From the NCBI GenBank assembly GCA_030267965.1, contig BRYA01000202.1, positions 1 to 52,966 on the forward strand: a stretch of DNA of 52,966 nucleotides, read 5' to 3'. Positions 21,920 to 31,591 of the stretch are shown here, piece by piece. The translations under genes and the position numbers were made by a program. Below the pieces are notes generated by a model. It saw nothing but the letters and a program-made list of their open reading frames with translations, had not been told where the DNA came from and did not search any database. The DNA comes from Triparma columacea. Its lineage: Eukaryota; Sar; Bolidophyceae; Parmales; Triparmaceae. Every line of letters begins with the position of its first letter. The first letter of the stretch is position 1.

Positions 21920-24387
21920 ATGGCGACATTCGCAACGGTAAGCATAGCAACCCTCCTCCCTGGTCCAGCTCGTTCGCGTTTGCATAACCATAGACAACGC
22001 AACCTCCCCATCAACCAACTTTGCTTCTCAACAACCTACCCGCTGCTTGCCCCCTCTTCTTGCCAATTTCTAACTCCCTCCCTCCCCCCCACCAGTATTC
22101 GACGCCGTCCCAGCATGCTTTCTCATCCCCTTACCAGCATAGCTCCCTCAATACGCCGTTTCAATCTCTTGTGGCCACTGTTCCCCAAACGCCCCTTTTA
22201 CCAGAGGAATTAGTTTCCACAGAGATTGTGAAGGACGTGGTTGTAGAGGATAAAGGGATCAATTCTGAAGAGCTCGGCAAGGTTTTTAAACTCTACAAGG
22301 ACTGCAGGCGTCTGTACGCTTCTAGGAACTTCATAGAGGGACTCCCTCTCAACACCCCTAAGTTCTCCCTGCACACTGTGGACCTCAGTAACAACTCCCT
22401 TAACACCCTTAACGGTTTTGAGATCCTGGTCAATCTTGCTTACCTGAACGTCGCCGAAAATAATATTTCCTCAACTTGGGGTCTCAACGCAAACACAAAG
22501 TTGGTCGAGCTGCACATTAGCCGCAACAGCATCCGTCTGATTGAGGGCCTGGAGAGACTCAAGAAGCTCAAGGTCGTCGACTTTTCGCACAACCGCATTA
22601 AGACTTACAGTGACGTTAGGGCTTTGAGCTTGAACCGCTCGCTCTCGTCGGTGTCTTTCCGCGGGAATGTTTTGGCGACCTACTCAAACTTCAAGGTTAA
22701 GGTCCTTCACCTCTTCCCAGGGGTCGCCGTCGTGGGAGACATGGAGAGGAGCACCGCAAACGACGTTCACCAGAGGCACCTTGATATGATCGAAGATGGC
22801 GGCAGAAACAGTGCTATAGGGAGGGTCGTCGATGTTGCAGAGCACGAGAATTTGGGGCAGAGCGGGGGGAAGAAGCGAGGGCCTCATGAAAGGGGGGACT
22901 CTTCTTCGCCCGACAAAAAAACCGGCTACCACGCCATGGCCACAATTGCGATGAAGAATGCCCCTGATGAGAGGACGAGGGGGGGGCTCTCTCGATCCGC
23001 TCACCAGTCGCCCGGCGGTTTGTCGGTCGGCATGCTTGGGCTCTCGGGCCACATGGGTTCCGTTCACGGCGCCGCGTTCTCCCAGTTCGGGCATGGTTCA
23101 GGTTCGAAGGTGACCGCTCTTAACGTTACGTCCTCGGCGCGCAGGAGCGCTGCCAAGGCACGGCAGCAGGGCCTTATCGACGACAAGGACAGGTTCGCGA
23201 TGAAGCCTCTTCCCTGGAGACAACCCCCTGCTCCCCAGCCCCACGTTACGAGGAGGGTCTCAGTGGTCCTGGACGACGCAAGGGAGGGCTCGAGGGCGGG
23301 GGAGAGCAGTGCCAATTTTGAAGAGGACGTTTGGTGGACACCGAGCAGGTACAAGGAGGGGGGGGCGAACTTTCAGCCGATGCCAAACCAGCCGGACGCA
23401 AAGCATCAAATGATAGACGCTGCGAGGGGAGGGACAAGAGGGAGGGACAAGAGGGCTCGAGATGGGGCATCTTTTGGGGGGGCAGGACAGCAGAATGGGG
23501 GGGGGAGGGCGGGGAGGCTTTCGCACAAGACAGAGAAGGTCAACAACTATGTAGAGAAGGGAATGTCGACGAAGGGATCGGCCAAGGGATCGACGAAGAG
23601 AGGGGGTCGGGTCGGGGGGGGGAAATCAGCGTCTTGGAAGGGGGGGGTGGGAGGCGGCAGTTCGGGAATGGTGGGCACTCCGGGGAAACAAGCTCGCAAG
23701 TACAAAGTCACCCTCGGGATGTCCTCCGGCCACCATATGATTGGCACTCCGTCGCACGGGAGGCACACCAACGAGAAGCCCGTGATTTGGGCGAAGCCGG
23801 TTAGCAAGAGCCTAGTCAACGCTGCGAGTACACCGAAGGGAAGGTACAGGGTTAGGCATACCGGGGAGGAGATCAGCATGGCGCCCGATACGGGAGGGAG
23901 GAGCTTGTTCGGGAAGAGCGTTTACCAATACGCTGAGTCGGTTTACGGGTCAGCGACGAAGAGGGAGGGGGAGAGGGGGGCGATTGCGTCGCCTGTCACG
24001 AAGCAGATTGGGGGTGGTAGGGGAGATGGCGGAAAGGCGGAGGAATGGGTGGAGGGGAGAGCAGGAGGAAGAGAGGCATTGCAGAAGATGTCGTTGCTTC
24101 GGGGAGGGGGGTATGGTAGTGGGACTTTCGGAGGTGCAGGTCTTGGGGCTGGGGGGGGGGGGGGGGCTATCAGCCCGGCAAAGGTGGAGAAGATGGTAGA
24201 GGTAGGAGGGGGGGGTGCGATGGGGGGACGGGGGACGGGTGGAGGGAGCGACCCCCACAACCCAACTGTTATGGAAGTTCGAATGAAACAGATTGGAGGA
24301 GGAGGAATCACGCTTGACGACAGATTGGTGGAGGTGTTGAAGGTCATGGTCAAGAACAAGAAACAGGGGATCCAAGATATTGGATAG
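21920..24387 (+). CDS. Leucine-rich-repeat protein with long Gly-rich basic tail
   Basis: Exon 1 (21920-21937) encodes only MATFAT. After a 158-bp intron, exon 2 (22096-24387) encodes the rest, 769 residues in total. Residues about 70-200 carry SDS22-like leucine-rich repeats: LHTVDLSNNSLNTL, LAYLNVAENNIS, LVELHISRNSIRLIEGLE, LKVVDFSHNRI, then a cap (LFPGVAVVGDMERS). Such modules often occur in ciliary and tubulin-associated proteins, but I cannot place it in a subfamily. The remaining ~500 residues are low complexity, rich in Gly, Ser, Lys and Arg with G-runs in the DNA, and probably disordered. The end (ITLDDRLVEVLKVMVKNKK) looks like a short conserved helix. A 6-codon first exon needs transcript support. 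Confidence 0.75.
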
Positions 24388-24417
24388 CGGTTATAGGGGG
24401 GGCAGGGTGTATGAGCA

Positions 24418-24505
24418 GGGTGTTGGAGATTGCGTGTAACTGGGTGTAACTGGGTGTTGAAGATTGCGTGTAACTGGGTGTTGGAGATTGCGTGTAACTG
24501 GAGAA
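24418..24505 (+). repeat. Short tandem repeats in 3' intergenic DNA
   Basis: Imperfect copies of GTGTTGGAGATTGCGTGTAA with an ACTGG spacer recur about three times between the convergent LRR and beta-helix genes. Confidence 0.8.
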
Positions 24506-24584
24506 ACCATTTTGTTGGTTGCAAATAGTACAGAGTTTCAGTTTTATAAAAAAAATTGTTGCCGTGAGAATGAGAGTGCAATTT

Positions 24585-26444
24585 TCAAGCTTTGTAAAAC
24601 CACATATCTTTGGCGGGTCCCGCTGCGTCCATGATGGCAACAGCATCATCTGGCCAGTCTTTTATTTCCGTCCCCTTCTCAACGTAAGTAATACTCTCCA
24701 CAACCGTGTCAGTCCCATCGTTCCTCTGCGTCGTTGTGTCCGTGAAGCACTCTCTCACCTCTATGTCGTGGATGGAAGGGTTCCATATATGCAGCCACTC
24801 ACAATCGTCTTCGCACATCGTAGCATTCGAGAAGACGTTCTTGTAAATCTTCCAGTAAGCGCTGCCCTCGTCGGGGTAAAAAGCTCCCCCCCCGAGGCCT
24901 GCGCCCATGTTGTTCAGCCAGTTCCCTTCCATCACGCTGTCCTGCTGGGGACCGAGAGCGTAGATACCACCCCCATCACCGAGCGACGCGGCGGGGTAGC
25001 TACCTTGAAGTTTAAACCCATCGATGAGGTTGAATGATACGCTATTGTTTCCAGCGAAAGTATCAACTTCCCTTGACCAACCCCAGCCGATTGAAATCCC
25101 AGAATAGTACAGCTCCTCAATCAGGTTGTTCTCGATTATAGTGTCGCGTGAGTACCCCACCTGCACAGCCGCATTCCCGTGAAGTTCAGCGGCCGCGCGC
25201 AAAAATCTCGAGTTGACAATCTTGTTGCCAATGTCCTGCTTTTCGACATCCGTCTCGTTAAAAGTATTGTAGTGACCAATCTGAACGCCCGCCCCGCCAA
25301 TGTCCTCGAAAAAGCAGGATTGAACCATGCAGTTGTGTGAGCCCCCCGATATCTCCAAAGCGACAGCGCTGAGGTGTGTGAACTTACAGTTCACGAACGT
25401 CACGTCGCGGGAGGCGGTAAAGAGTAGGTTTGAGGTCCCTGGTATCCAATCGTAGTCGTTACAGTCCGGAGGGTCGGTCGTGTGCTCGACGAGAGCGCCT
25501 GACTGCTGCTCAACGTAACCGAAGTCCGAGTTGGGACGCGCGTAAGTCGCGTGCGCGAACTCGATGTATTCGAACGTGATGTTATCAGTCTCGGTAGCAT
25601 CGATGAGGACTTCCAGAGTGGGCATGAAGATTGATAAGTCATCCATATCGACTTCCAACTCCTCCGGGAGGGGGAAGTACATAATATTTTTAAGAAGGGA
25701 GTCGACATAAAATTCTCCTTCCTTCAAGTCTCCCTTCCCGGTATTAACTAGATACGCGGGAGTCGAAGTTCCCTGGCCGCATGGTTTCTGCTGCAAGTTC
25801 GTGAAGCACGGGTTGGCCACCGTTACTGCAACCTGTCCACTGTCGAGCACCTCTGCTCCACGAATGGCGCAGCGAGACTCAGTCCATGGCGAGCCTTGAG
25901 CCGTGAACACAAGCTCAGGCTCCGCCGTGCTGTTGGAGCTCAACCATTCCTTTACCGTGGGATGGCTCGCCGCGCTTTCGCCAAGAGTGTAACCTTCGAG
26001 TGAGACGTTGTCAGGGTTCGCAAACAGACTCGTAAGTGAGCTATCGCCAGAGGAACGAGTGGCGCGGCGCCCGTTAACGACGAGGTGTCGGGATTGGCCT
26101 CCCGAAGGTAAGGGTACACAACGCAAGTTATCGTCCCCTGGGCATGAGGACCAACCTGTCAAGTGGACACCACCTGAAATTTTAGCAAAGGTGGAGGGCC
26201 CAGAAATACTCGTAATGACGAGATTAGAGTCTTCGTTTGTTAATTTTAGCGTGGCGGTCAGGTAAGTTGGGGCTTCGGTGGGGAGGTAGATTGTGGGGGA
26301 GATGAGTGATCGAGCGATGGATACAGCAGATTGGAGTGTTGGGGAGGTGAGGTTGGATGGAAGAGATGGAGACGATATAACGATAAGGTCGGATCCAGAT
26401 GCCAGCCCGATGAGAAAGGCGAGGAGGATGATGACTTGTATCAT
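24585..26444 (-). CDS. Secreted right-handed parallel beta-helix protein
   Basis: An intronless minus-strand gene of 619 residues. I chose ATG 26444 because it opens a clean signal peptide (MIQVIILLAFLIGLASG); the frame upstream has only a TTG. From about residue 290 the sequence is a ladder of short beta-strand turns (NITFEYIEF, DVTFVNCKF, HNCMVQSCFFEDIGGAGVQIG, AAVQVGYSRDTIIENNLIEE, YYSGISIGWGW), the pattern of pectate-lyase-like helices in polysaccharide lyases and some glycoside hydrolases. About ten NxS/T sites suit a secreted glycoprotein. A carbohydrate-active role is likely, but catalytic residues cannot be named. The absence of introns and the bacterial-style sequence could reflect horizontal transfer. 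It is divergent from the Sfi1-like gene (196 bp). Confidence 0.82.
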   Translation of the reverse strand: MIQVIILLAFLIGLASGSDLIVISSPSLPSNLTSPTLQSAVSIARSLISPTIYLPTEAPTYLTATLKLTNEDSNLVITSISGPSTFAKISGGVHLTGWSSCPGDDNLRCVPLPSGGQSRHLVVNGRRATRSSGDSSLTSLFANPDNVSLEGYTLGESAASHPTVKEWLSSNSTAEPELVFTAQGSPWTESRCAIRGAEVLDSGQVAVTVANPCFTNLQQKPCGQGTSTPAYLVNTGKGDLKEGEFYVDSLLKNIMYFPLPEELEVDMDDLSIFMPTLEVLIDATETDNITFEYIEFAHATYARPNSDFGYVEQQSGALVEHTTDPPDCNDYDWIPGTSNLLFTASRDVTFVNCKFTHLSAVALEISGGSHNCMVQSCFFEDIGGAGVQIGHYNTFNETDVEKQDIGNKIVNSRFLRAAAELHGNAAVQVGYSRDTIIENNLIEELYYSGISIGWGWSREVDTFAGNNSVSFNLIDGFKLQGSYPAASLGDGGGIYALGPQQDSVMEGNWLNNMGAGLGGGAFYPDEGSAYWKIYKNVFSNATMCEDDCEWLHIWNPSIHDIEVRECFTDTTTQRNDGTDTVVESITYVEKGTEIKDWPDDAVAIMDAAGPAKDMWFYKA

Positions 26445-26640
26445 CTGATGGATGGATGGAGAAAAAGACGTGGGGGAAGGGAAAGAAGACTTAGGGCGGG
26501 TTCGGGGACTTAACAAACTCGGAGCGGCAGCCCGTCTCTCGAGTCACAAAGATCAACAAAACTTTTCCACAGCTTGGACTTGGACATTCGGAGTCCGGGT
26601 GACCGGAGCTCAAACTGTAAAGGACATCCAAGTAATCTAA

Positions 26641-29600
26641 ATGGATGATTCACCCATCCTCGACGCCAAACCACTGGAGGAGCTTTTATTCGCTTTTGAT
26701 TCCTTCCGATCTGTGCTATCACATCATGATGCATCGTTGGAGTTGAGTATAAAGGTCCCCCATGTTTATCGAAATTCTCCCTTTGTTGGAGATAAAATCG
26801 TCGCTGGTACGGGGATCTCGAACAAGGGGGATGAGAAGGAGAACAATGGTGGGAGGGCGGTGACAGGATGTGAGAGGGTGTTTACGAAAGGGAGGGGTTA
26901 CGGAGTTATTGAGAGACTCGCAAATGAAAGGGGAAACGACCAAAGTGAGGATGTGGATGAGGAGGACGAGGAGGAGGAGCAGAGGAATGAGGAGGAGAAT
27001 AGGATGTTCAGGGTCTCCAGGAGCCGGCGTCGTCGTTTGGGGAGGTTCAGAGGTGCAGGGGGGGAGCGGGGGGAGGAGGAGAAGGTGGATTGCAGGCTTG
27101 ACAGCAAGATGAACTTTGTGAAAAGAGCTAGTGAGAGGGTTCAAAGGGACGCGGCTGCGCTGGAGACGTACTCGTTTCATAATGAAGCGCACAATCGCGC
27201 TCATGAATATGACCGGAGGCGACCTACAGGGGTAGGTTATGGAGATATTCACTATGGCTACCATGATTACATCACCGACAGCACTGGGGCCTGGAACGTG
27301 GCAATGAATAGGATGGGAAGCTTGGACGGGTTCAAGAGAGAAGTTTGGCTGTGCAGAATGATATTCCGCGTGTGGAAGAGGACGAGCTGGTGGAGAGTAG
27401 TGAGAGTTAGAAGAGGGAGAGAGGCTATAAGGAATTGGAGGGTCATTGCGAGGAGGACGACGATAGGTAAGGGGAAAGAAGATATTGCGAATAAGCACTT
27501 TAAGAAGGTAGCGAGGAGGAGAGGCATTAGAGAGTGGAGGAGGAATGCAGATAAATGCCAATGGAAGAAATGCAGGGATATGGACAATAAGGCCAAGGTG
27601 ATGAAGGAGAGGAGGACAAGAGAGAGAGGAAAGGAAGCTGTAACAGGATGGAGAGATTGGAAAGATAGGAGAAAAAGAATTAAAGAGGGAGAAAGCAACT
27701 TAATGACATGGAGAAGAAAGACACTGCTACTGGCCGTCATGGGAGCATGGAAGGAGTGGAACAGAGGCCTCAAGGTGCAGCACGAAGGAAGCTTGCGCTG
27801 GGTGTTTACCCGTCTCAAAGATAACATCAAGAATAGGATCGCGCGGGCTGAGCGATTAGACGAAGCCTGGAAGCTGTCAGACTTGAACATGGCGAAGAGG
27901 GGCGTCCGTAAACTCCGACGCTACGCCGTCGTCAAGAGGGAGTTCAGGGAGAGGATCAGGAGGGCACTGAGGGGAAACGACAAGGCTTGGAAGGGAAGGG
28001 TGTGGGAGGGGTGGAGGGCGTACGTTAGGGTGCTGAGGGAGGGGAGGAGGAGGAAGGTTGAGGGGTGGTTGAGGGAGAGGAGGGAGAGGAGGATGAGGGA
28101 GGCTTTGAGGAAGCTGAGGGAGAGGTGCGTTAGAGGGAAGAGAGGGAGATTGGGATTTATCGAGGGGAGGCGAAGGAGAGTTAAGAATGCGATTAGGAGA
28201 TGGAGGGAGGTGGTGGAGAGAACGGATAGGAGGAGGGAAGCGGGGGTTAAATTCAACGAGTGGAAGGTGCGAAGGGGGCTGAAGGGGTGGGGGGCGTGGG
28301 TCGACCAAAGAAATGCGATAAGGGAGTGGGAGAGGGGAAGGGAGGAGAGGCAAAGGACGAGGCTGCTCAGGTGGTGCTATGGGACTTGGAGGGGTTGGTG
28401 GAGGGGGAGGAAAGAGGTAAGGAGGATTGGGAGGAAAGTAGAGAAAAGGACGGAGGAGAGGAGGAGAGTTGGATCGTGGGAGACTTGGGTGAAGAGGGTG
28501 GGAGTGGAGAGGATGAGGAAGTGGGGGAGGGAGAGGGGGATGAAGAGGGTGCTGAGGGAGTGGAGGGAGGTGGCGATGGGGAGGAGTCAGGCAAGGAGGG
28601 GACTCAAGAAGATCGCATTGAGGGTGTGGAGAAGGAGGCTGATGAAGGTCGTCAGGGCGCAGGCGCTTGCGAAGAACTACTTCGTTACGAGGTGCGAGAG
28701 GCTGGTACTGAGGCACGCCTTCTCCGGTTTGGGGGGGAACAGAGTAAGAATGAAGAAGGGGAAGGCAAAGATGATAGGACAGTACTTGAAGAAGGTCAGA
28801 AGGGAGAAATCGACGGCTTTTGGGAGGTGGAGGTTCGTGGCTGAGAGGGTGACATGGCAAGAGGCTTGCTTGAGGGTGGGGGTTAGACGGATGATGAAAA
28901 GGGTGATGGAAACGTGGAGGGGGAATGCGGAGGAAATCAAGAGGGAACGGGAGCTGTGCGAGTACGCGGATAGGGAGGGGAGGAGGTTGAGGTTGAGGCA
29001 TGCGGTTGAGAGGTTTTTCAGGCACGCGGAGGAACGTAGGAGGGAGAGGAGGTTGAGGGCTAGGGCAGATAGGTGGAGGTGGGGGAGGGGAGTGGAGGAG
29101 GGACTGGGGAGGTGGAGGTTGAAGAAAGGGAGAAGGAGGGAGTTGAGGGAGGGGATGGAGAGGGGGAGGGAACACTGGAGGAGGAAAGGCCTGAGGGAAG
29201 GGTTGGAGGCGTGGGGGAAGTACAAGAAGAGGAGCAAGGTGGGGAGGGTGATGAAGCTCGCGGCAGCGCTAATGTGCAATAAGCATGTCATGGTCAAGGG
29301 GTTCAGGAGATGGAGGGAAGAGGGGAGGAAGAAGGCGAGGCTGAGGGCGGGGGTCGTGTGCGGGCTAGGGCTTATGAAGGCGCTGGCGTGGAAGAGGTGG
29401 AGGGGGGGGGTGCTAAACGTGAAGCTCAGGAGAAGATGGCTCAGGGGGGTGCTGTACTGGTGGAGGGGGGAGGCCGGGAGGAGGATGGGGTGGGCGAGGG
29501 TTAACGCAAAGAAGAGGTGGTTCAAGAGATGGAGGGAGGGGGGGAAGTGGAGAAAGGAGAAGAGGGAGAGGGACGAGGTGGTAGAGGGGAGCATTGTGCG

Positions 29601-30555
29601 GAGGAGGAAGAGGGAGGCGTGGGGGGAGTGGAGGGGAGCATGGAAGGCGGAAAGGTTTAGGTTAGGGAGGGGGGAGGAACTGAGGATGAGAGGGGGGTTC
29701 ACCGTGCTAAGAGGGAGAGGGAGGGCCTTTGGGGACGTCAGGTGCAGGCTAGATGAATGGATGGTCAGGGAGGAAATGGTGAAGGGGGTCAGGTGCACGG
29801 CAAGCAGGGTGTGGAGATGGTTCCTGGGGGGGGCGAGGCTGGTCAGATGGAAGAGCAGGATCATGGACAAGGGAGTAGAGTACGAGGACGGGATTCCCAA
29901 GTGGAAGGGGAACATTAGGACGCAAATGCTGCATATAGCGTTCGCGGGGGTCAAAATGTGGAGCGAAGAGAGGAGGGAGCAGGGAATGATGAACGCCAAG
30001 GCGATTGGGTTCTGGTGTAAGAAGCTGCAGGGAAAGGTTCTGAGCGGGTGGAGGGAGGTCAGGGCGGAGAGAATATTCGAGGAGGAGAACAACGAGATCG
30101 CGCTTGACTTCTGGTACCAAAGGATGTGCAGGGGGGTGGTCAGGGAATGGAAAGTTAGGACAGTATACTTTAGGATGTGTAGGGAGGAGGCCGAGGCGGG
30201 GGCAGTTAGGTGGGGGTTCGGGAGGTTCGTGAGGGCGTCCTTGGAGAGGAGGATGGAGGGGATGCAGAGGAGGGCGGGGGAGGACATGTACGGGGAGAGG
30301 AGGAAGAGGCTGGGGAGGGAGGTCTTGAGGGCATGGAACGATTGGACAATGTGGGAGAGGAAGGAGAGGGAACTGAGGGAGGAAAGGGAGGCGGAGAGGA
30401 TGATGCTAGAGGAGAGCTTGGTCAGGTGGAGGATGTGGATCAGGGGGGTCAAGCTCACAAGGCTGGTTCACAGGCACCACGAGGCGAGGTTCAACGCGGG
30501 GTTGGAGAGGGGGATCATGGAGCATTTGGGGAACAACATGACCGGGGGGGGGTAG
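26641..30555 (+). CDS. Sfi1-like Trp/Arg repeat protein (candidate centrin-binding)
   Basis: A single 3.9-kb exon encodes 1304 residues. After an acidic/basic head (1-190) the protein is almost entirely alpha-helical, with dozens of units spaced roughly 30-40 residues and containing W, aromatic and basic clusters: VLREWREVA, AFGRWRFVAER, VMETWRGN, GFRRWREEGR, RWFKRWREGG, VVREWKVR, WRMWIRGVKLTR. This resembles Sfi1 repeats, each of which binds one centrin along a long filament at centrosomes or basal bodies. The DNA sense strand is extremely purine-rich (GGAGG/GAGG runs), so the opposite strand also stays open over long stretches; those frames are shadows. The start is the first ATG of the frame. 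It ends in AT-rich intergenic DNA. The centriolar function is inferred from repeat style only. Confidence 0.7.
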   Translation: MDDSPILDAKPLEELLFAFDSFRSVLSHHDASLELSIKVPHVYRNSPFVGDKIVAGTGISNKGDEKENNGGRAVTGCERVFTKGRGYGVIERLANERGNDQSEDVDEEDEEEEQRNEEENRMFRVSRSRRRRLGRFRGAGGERGEEEKVDCRLDSKMNFVKRASERVQRDAAALETYSFHNEAHNRAHEYDRRRPTGVGYGDIHYGYHDYITDSTGAWNVAMNRMGSLDGFKREVWLCRMIFRVWKRTSWWRVVRVRRGREAIRNWRVIARRTTIGKGKEDIANKHFKKVARRRGIREWRRNADKCQWKKCRDMDNKAKVMKERRTRERGKEAVTGWRDWKDRRKRIKEGESNLMTWRRKTLLLAVMGAWKEWNRGLKVQHEGSLRWVFTRLKDNIKNRIARAERLDEAWKLSDLNMAKRGVRKLRRYAVVKREFRERIRRALRGNDKAWKGRVWEGWRAYVRVLREGRRRKVEGWLRERRERRMREALRKLRERCVRGKRGRLGFIEGRRRRVKNAIRRWREVVERTDRRREAGVKFNEWKVRRGLKGWGAWVDQRNAIREWERGREERQRTRLLRWCYGTWRGWWRGRKEVRRIGRKVEKRTEERRRVGSWETWVKRVGVERMRKWGRERGMKRVLREWREVAMGRSQARRGLKKIALRVWRRRLMKVVRAQALAKNYFVTRCERLVLRHAFSGLGGNRVRMKKGKAKMIGQYLKKVRREKSTAFGRWRFVAERVTWQEACLRVGVRRMMKRVMETWRGNAEEIKRERELCEYADREGRRLRLRHAVERFFRHAEERRRERRLRARADRWRWGRGVEEGLGRWRLKKGRRRELREGMERGREHWRRKGLREGLEAWGKYKKRSKVGRVMKLAAALMCNKHVMVKGFRRWREEGRKKARLRAGVVCGLGLMKALAWKRWRGGVLNVKLRRRWLRGVLYWWRGEAGRRMGWARVNAKKRWFKRWREGGKWRKEKRERDEVVEGSIVRRRKREAWGEWRGAWKAERFRLGRGEELRMRGGFTVLRGRGRAFGDVRCRLDEWMVREEMVKGVRCTASRVWRWFLGGARLVRWKSRIMDKGVEYEDGIPKWKGNIRTQMLHIAFAGVKMWSEERREQGMMNAKAIGFWCKKLQGKVLSGWREVRAERIFEEENNEIALDFWYQRMCRGVVREWKVRTVYFRMCREEAEAGAVRWGFGRFVRASLERRMEGMQRRAGEDMYGERRKRLGREVLRAWNDWTMWERKERELREEREAERMMLEESLVRWRMWIRGVKLTRLVHRHHEARFNAGLERGIMEHLGNNMTGGG

Positions 30556-30660
30556 TGGGGTACCAGGAGGGGCTACGTACGTTGTGGTGCTAGTACTAAA
30601 TTGTGTGTGTATTTCAAAAAAAAGCGTAAATTAGAACTTCAGTGATGCACAAGGCGTTTT

Positions 30661-30741
30661 TGTCAGTGGATCTCTCTCAGGTCCCCTTTTTCCAGTCTCT
30701 TCCGGCCATAATCTAAAGACCATTTCGTTTCTGACCGACAG
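30661..30741 (-). repeat. 81-bp inverted repeat, left arm
   Basis: It is the exact reverse complement of 31275-31355, base for base by eye. The minus strand of this arm directly follows the tRNA-like segment at 30778-30742. Confidence 0.95.
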
Positions 30742-30778
30742 GTTATGGGCCCAAACGCTCCCACTGCGCCACTCCGAT
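30742..30778 (-). other. 5' half of an initiator-tRNA-Met-like sequence
   Basis: On the minus strand this stretch carries a 7-base acceptor-like segment, TG, GCGC-AGTGGGA-GCGT (a D-arm and box A-like element) and TTGGGCCCATAA, with the conserved GGG-C-CAT-AA of eukaryotic initiator tRNA. The 3' half is absent: the anticodon stem does not close and the sequence runs straight into the 81-bp repeat arm. It is a tRNA relic or the head of a tRNA-derived SINE, not a functional tRNA gene. Confidence 0.65.
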
Positions 30779-31274
30779 CCTCCGATCCTTTGCTCACCCA
30801 GCGTTTTCACCCCCATCCAAACGCCAAGGCACTTTTCTCCAACCATGAAAGGAAGAGAAAATCCACGGAATTTTGTAATTTTTAATTTTTTTGGTCCGTT
30901 TAACTGAAGTTGTAATATCTATAATTTAGTTTATAAACCAATTAGTGTTACAATAATATCTGATCGTAATTCTAATCATTAAAAAGTTTAATTTAAAAAG
31001 TTATATATTATGACGAGTCACAGTTTTCATTCATTGTCTTCAAAATATTTTGGCTTATAAAATAATCAGTGTTACTATCTCAAATAAAATTTCAATCAAA
31101 AATTCTTGCGAAATAATTATTCAAAACATTTTCTCATGGGTTTGTAGAAATTTCTGAAATAATAAGAGTGTAAGTGATCAAAATGATATTCGAGATAATC
31201 TATATTTCCTTTTCTCAATTTTTTTTTCAATTTTTTTTTTTACATTTTTACATTTTTTGCGTTTGCTGTCAAAA

Positions 31275-31355
31275 CTGTCGGTCAGAAACGAAATGGTCTT
31301 TAGATTATGGCCGGAAGAGACTGGAAAAAGGGGACCTGAGAGAGATCCACTGACA
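31275..31355 (+). repeat. 81-bp inverted repeat, right arm
   Basis: The partner of 30661-30741 in opposite orientation, with a 533-bp spacer. It lacks the tRNA-like head. No clear target-site duplication is visible at its edges, which abut an A-run on one side and a C-run on the other. Confidence 0.95.
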
Positions 31356-31591
31356 CCCCCCCCGGCCGTGACGATGCAAATCGATGGGACAACTGAAAAA
31401 CCCTGGTTGAGGGTTCCTGTTAGTTCCTTGGGTCATACATTACCCATAACATATCGGTCATCGTCTTTATGACGTTCAATTCAGATCTATTTTTAATGTG
31501 AAGTGGACAAATGAGGTCTGTGTGTATGTGTAAAATTTGCTCCCATCACACCAAACTACTATCATACTACGTACATTATGTCATATTAGAA

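Larger units (their letters stand above)
30556..31591. other. AT-rich gene-free region with inverted repeat
   Basis: About 1 kb, strongly AT-rich between 30880 and 31270, lies between the 3' ends of the Sfi1-like gene (plus) and the unknown gene (minus). It holds two arms of an 81-bp perfect inverted repeat and a half-tRNA-like segment, listed separately. No protein-coding gene was recognised. Confidence 0.7.

Noticed and set aside
28677..30458. Antisense open frame of 593 codons, and another of 432 codons at 27877-29175
   Set aside because: They mirror the purine-rich Sfi1-like gene; their Leu/Ser/Pro-only composition is what the complement of such a strand must encode.
30742..30778. Functional initiator tRNA gene
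   Set aside because: Only the 5' half is present; anticodon stem, T-arm and acceptor 3' strand are missing.
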